Source: JBKPNX01 sp046732855 (lineage in GTDB: Bacteria > Pseudomonadota > Alphaproteobacteria > Geminicoccales > Geminicoccaceae). From it: a stretch of 14,740 nucleotides of DNA. This document shows, piece by piece, positions 13,884-14,740 of this stretch. Position numbers and translations under genes: made by a program. The notes beneath the pieces were generated by a model. That model made no database searches, was not told where the DNA came from, and worked only from the letters and a program-made list of their open reading frames with translations. The stretch spans positions 1 to 14,740 of the forward strand of contig JBKPNX010000188.1 of NCBI GenBank assembly GCA_046732855.1. Reading direction: 5' to 3'. How positions within the stretch are numbered: the stretch's first letter is position 1; each line of letters starts with the position of its first letter.

Positions 13884-13902
13884 GGGGCGGTGCGATCGCG
13901 AC
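13884..13902 (-). repeat. 19-bp imperfect direct repeat, copy 2 (after pdxA-like gene)
   Basis: This copy reads GGGGCGGTGCGATCGCGAC and matches the copy at 13241-13259 at 17 of 19 positions. It begins 8 bp past the stop of the PdxA-like gene. CCTTAGCG at 13814-13821 lies between it and the OsmC-type gene, the same order as in the other spacer. The element could be a protein-binding site, a processing element or a small dispersed repeat. Confidence 0.4.
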
Positions 13903-13910
13903 AACCGGCA

Positions 13911-14740
13911 TCACCCGCGGGCGCGCGCCATGAGGCAGGCGGTCAGATACGCCTCACGAAGCGCGTCGACTCTGGCGGCGCCCGTGCCGGCGATGTCGAA
14001 CGCGCTGCCGTGCGCCGGCGTGGTGATCGGGACCGGCAGGCCAGCGAGGATCGTGATGCCGCGCTCGAAGCCCATGAGCTTCATCGCGATCTGACCCTGG
14101 TCATGGTACATCGTGACCACTGCGTCGAACGCCCCGTCCCTCGCGCGCACGAACACGGTGTCGGCGGGGAACGGGCCGGAGGCGGCGATCTGCTCGGCGC
14201 CGGCGCGCGCCACCGCCGGCGCGATCACCTCGATCTCCTCGCGCCCGAACACGCCGCCGTCGCCGGCGTGCGGGTTGAGGCCGGCGACCGCGATGCGGGG
14301 GTGCGGCTTGCCGGCGGCGCGCAGCGTCGCATGGGCGAGACGGGTCGCGGCCAGCACCGCGTCCTCGGTGATCAGGTCGGCGACCGCGCGGAGCGGCACG
14401 TGAGAGGTGACCCGTGTTGTGGCGAGATCGCCGGTCGAGTTGATCTCGCCGACATAGCCCGTGCACCCGAGCTCGTGCGCGAAGAAGCGCAGCTCGTCCT
14501 CGAACGTAAGGCCGCCCGCGTGCATCGCCTGCTTGTTGCAGGGCGCAAAGCACAGCGCATCGAGCGCGCCGGCCCCGACCAGCCCGAGCGCCTGGCGAAA
14601 CGCGTCGAGCACGTAGGCGCCCGCGGCGGCGCTCACCTGGCCGACCGGCGCGGCGGCCGGGTCGAGCGAGGGCCCGTGCAGCAGCGCGGCGGTGCCTTGG
14701 GCGGCCTGATCCGGACCGGAGACTTCCGGCAGCGCGAGTG
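13911..14740 (-). CDS. PdxA-family dehydrogenase (4-hydroxythreonine-4-phosphate dehydrogenase-like), 5' end outside window
   Basis: An open frame of 276 codons entering from the right edge; about 50-60 N-terminal residues are missing compared with the usual 320-340. The visible part opens LALPEVSGPDQAAQGTAALL and continues through VGQVSAAAGAYVLDAF. All three metal-binding histidine motifs are kept: TSHVPLR (His for the site seen as THLPLR in E. coli PdxA), GLNPHAGDGG and MYHDQG, and the C-terminus has the family's AHGSAFDIAGTGAA. The substrate-phosphate motif GHTE, expected after AGxxF, is replaced by DELR (GGLTFEDELRFF). This argues against a true vitamin B6 enzyme and for a PdxA-like catabolic paralogue, such as those acting on threonate phosphates or on aromatic cis-diol acids. 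It is the first visible gene of the minus-strand operon, 143 bp before the OsmC-type gene. The reaction is probably NAD(P)-linked oxidation of a hydroxyl with decarboxylation; the substrate is unknown. Confidence 0.9.
   Translation of the reverse strand, partial: LALPEVSGPDQAAQGTAALLHGPSLDPAAAPVGQVSAAAGAYVLDAFRQALGLVGAGALDALCFAPCNKQAMHAGGLTFEDELRFFAHELGCTGYVGEINSTGDLATTRVTSHVPLRAVADLITEDAVLAATRLAHATLRAAGKPHPRIAVAGLNPHAGDGGVFGREEIEVIAPAVARAGAEQIAASGPFPADTVFVRARDGAFDAVVTMYHDQGQIAMKLMGFERGITILAGLPVPITTPAHGSAFDIAGTGAARVDALREAYLTACLMARARG

Overview
The window is very GC-rich, codes densely on both strands and has almost only G or C at third codon positions. Together with Liv-type and ribose-type ABC transporters, an AraC regulator with an arabinose_bd-like N-terminus and SMP-30, PcaC-like and PdxA-like enzymes, this suggests a soil or rhizosphere proteobacterium, most likely an alphaproteobacterium. 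That placement is inference from style, not from a marker gene. No rRNA, tRNA, CRISPR array, transposase or phage gene was seen.

Region 1 (1-2897): an acetolactate-synthase-like TPP enzyme (minus strand, running off the left edge) lies downstream of an AraC-family regulator (minus). A 173-bp divergent region with tandem TGTCAA sites separates the regulator from a small GGDEF-fold protein (plus) that has lost the catalytic signature.

Region 2 (2968-5415, plus): what looks like the decayed left end of a sugar or sugar-acid uptake locus. It holds the C-terminal part of a ribose-type permease with no N-terminal half, an intact second permease joined to it by a GTGA stop/start overlap, and an SMP-30/gluconolactonase enzyme. 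No ATPase or binding protein of this transporter is in the window. The break lies between the GGDEF gene and the permease remnant, so region 1 may have replaced the start of the locus.

Region 3 (14740 down to 5537, minus): one long run of nine co-directional genes. In transcription order these are a PdxA-like dehydrogenase (entering from the right edge), an OsmC-type thiol peroxidase-like protein, a beta-hydroxyacid dehydrogenase, an MmgE/PrpD-family protein, LivH permease, a fused LivM-LivG permease/ATPase, LivF ATPase, a Tat-exported Liv-type binding protein, and a carboxymuconolactone-decarboxylase-family protein. Short gaps and overlaps (1 nt livH/livMG, 14-nt overlap livMG/livF, 7-13 nt dehydrogenase/PrpD) support co-transcription of much of it. 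The best reading is an uptake-plus-catabolism locus for a small organic or aromatic acid whose identity cannot be read from sequence. Several proteins (PdxA-like, PrpD-like, LivG domain) have substitutions at motifs normally diagnostic for their families. Regions 2 and 3 converge on a 121-bp spacer holding a GC-rich stem-loop.
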